Source of the DNA: Microbacteriaceae bacterium
GTDB taxonomy: Bacteria; Actinomycetota; Actinomycetes; Actinomycetales; Microbacteriaceae
Assembly (NCBI GenBank): GCA_022701925.1
Contig: JAKONM010000311.1
Span: 1 to 13,464 of the forward strand
DNA: 13,464 nt
Direction of reading: 5' to 3'
In this document: positions 12,673 through 13,464 of the stretch, piece after piece
How the letters are laid out: each line of letters starts with the position of its first letter
Numbering within the stretch: position 1 is the stretch's first letter
Position numbers and translations under genes: made by a program
Notes under the pieces: generated by a model
Database searches by the model: none
The model's input: only the letters and a program-made list of their open reading frames with translations
What the model was told of the DNA's origin: nothing

Positions 12673-13464
12673 ATGCCCGCCTACCTCGACCACGCGGCCG
12701 GGACGACACTGCGTCCGGCCGCCGCGGAAGCGCTGGTCCGAGCCCTGTCCGCGACGGGCAACCCCTCGTCCGTGCACCGGCACGGCCAGGCCGCGCGCGC
12801 GGTGCTGGAGGAGGCGCGGGAGCGGCTGGCGGCCGCGGTGGGCTGCGAGCCCGTCGAGGTGCTGCTCACCTCCGGCGGCACGGAGTCGGTGAACCTCGCG
12901 GTCACGGGCGCCGTCCGCGCGCGGGGGGGCCGCGACGCGGGCCCGGTGCTGCTGCCCGGCGGCGAGCACGCCGCGACCGTCGAGGCGGTGGCGGCGCTGG
13001 CGGCCGAGGGCGTGGAGGTCGTGCACCTGCCGGTCGACGCCGCCGCGCGGCTGCGGCCGGAGGCGGTGGCGGACGCGGTCGCCGCCCGGCCGGACGCGGC
13101 GCTGCTGACCGTGCTGGCCGCGAACAACGAGGTCGGCTCCCTGAACGACGTGCCCGCCCTGGTCGCGGCGGCGCACGGCGCCGGGGTGCCGGTGCACGTG
13201 GACGCGATCGCGGCCTTCGGCGCGGTGCCGGTGGACGCGCGGGCGTGGGGCGCGGACCTCGTCAGCCTGTCGTCCGTCAAGGTCGGCGGCCCGGCGGGCG
13301 TCGGAGCGCTGGTCGCGCGTCGCGGCGCCCCGGTCCGCGCACTGCTGCACGGGGGCGGCCAGGAGCGGGGCCTGCGGGCAGGCACGCCCTCGACCGCGCT
13401 GGCCCTGGCGTTCGCGGTCGCCGCAGAGGAGGCGGTCGCGGACCTGGCGGCGGAGTCGGCGCGG
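12673..13464 (+). CDS. cysteine desulfurase, NifS/IscS family (5' part, runs off the right edge)
   Basis: The first 264 residues of a fold-type I PLP enzyme that takes sulfur from cysteine for tRNA thiolation or Fe-S clusters; the frame is still open at the last base. Family motifs: YLDHAA (4-9), NPSSVHRHGQ, TSGGTESVNLAV, H99 in GEHAAT (ring-stacking His), ANNEVGS, D177 in HVDAIAAFG, K203 (Schiff-base Lys) in LSSVKVGGPAGVGAL, and GGGQERGLRAGT. Against E. coli IscS (D180, Q183, H205, K206) the Gln is Ala180 and the His just before the lysine is Val202. The Ala is, as I recall, common in actinobacterial relatives; the Val looks unusual. The loop with the catalytic cysteine lies beyond the edge, so activity cannot be judged. 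ATG 12673 is set by the family N-terminus; TGAGG is too close to act as a ribosome site, so a short or absent leader is likely. In related genomes mnmA often follows, which cannot be checked here. Confidence 0.93.
   Translation, partial: MPAYLDHAAGTTLRPAAAEALVRALSATGNPSSVHRHGQAARAVLEEARERLAAAVGCEPVEVLLTSGGTESVNLAVTGAVRARGGRDAGPVLLPGGEHAATVEAVAALAAEGVEVVHLPVDAAARLRPEAVADAVAARPDAALLTVLAANNEVGSLNDVPALVAAAHGAGVPVHVDAIAAFGAVPVDARAWGADLVSLSSVKVGGPAGVGALVARRGAPVRALLHGGGQERGLRAGTPSTALALAFAVAAEEAVADLAAESAR

Noticed and set aside
12595..13350. Minus-strand open frames across the cysteine desulfurase
   Set aside because: The plus-strand frame carries all PLP-enzyme motifs up to the window edge; the opposite frames are Arg-rich and motif-free.
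1..13464. Search for insertion sequences, prophage genes, CRISPR repeats, tRNA and rRNA genes
   Set aside because: No transposase motifs, terminal repeats, regularly spaced repeats or tRNA-like cloverleaf were seen on reading; composition is even throughout, with no sign of recent transfer.

Overview
The window is a gene-dense stretch of a very GC-rich chromosome (by eye about 70% G+C or more, third codon positions almost all G or C). GTG starts, SD-poor starts with TANNNT hexamers close by, and the gene order glgB-glgE on one strand divergent from glgP on the other all point to an actinobacterium. The order matches the Mycobacterium tuberculosis Rv1326c-Rv1327c-Rv1328 locus, while the overall protein style suggests Micrococcales (Microbacteriaceae-like). 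That family placement is an inference. No mobile element, CRISPR array, tRNA or rRNA was seen.

Layout. (1) 1-1319, plus strand: the C-terminal end of an unrecognised protein, then a CnoX/YbbN-like thioredoxin-fold plus TPR protein whose active-site cysteines are both replaced (W-S-T-P-S). (2) 1341-2801, minus strand: a membrane polyprenyl glycosylphosphotransferase (WcaJ/CpsE type) starting a polysaccharide on a lipid carrier. (3) 2802-3268: the only long non-coding stretch. It holds a good minus-strand promoter, a long inverted repeat at the predicted 5' end of the transcript, a 19-codon leader ORF whose stop overlaps one arm of a set of competing hairpins, and the glgB terminator. (4) 3269-7776, minus strand: glgE then glgB, 26 bp apart. 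(5) 7777-7918: divergent control region. (6) 7919-10504, plus strand: glgP. (7) 10505-10618: convergent spacer with a strong hairpin. (8) 10619-12652, minus strand: glgX. (9) 12653-12672: a 20-bp divergent spacer that appears to carry two overlapping -10 hexamers. (10) 12673 to the right edge, plus strand: a cysteine desulfurase, incomplete.

How the genes work together. GlgE extends linear alpha-1,4-glucan from maltose-1-phosphate and GlgB adds alpha-1,6 branches, so this operon builds glycogen-like alpha-glucan. GlgP removes glucose as glucose-1-phosphate and GlgX removes the short stubs that block GlgP. The window therefore holds a build-and-degrade alpha-glucan module. The supply of maltose-1-phosphate (TreS-Pep2 or GlgM) and the ADP-glucose route (GlgC, GlgA) are not here. 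The sugar transferase, thioredoxin-like protein and cysteine desulfurase have no clear biochemical link to it.

No wholly new multi-gene system is visible. The most interesting signals are regulatory: the leader of the sugar transferase, the shared TACCCTA element between glgX and the cysteine desulfurase, the matching leaderless-looking starts of glgE and glgX, and His-to-Val beside the catalytic lysine of the desulfurase.
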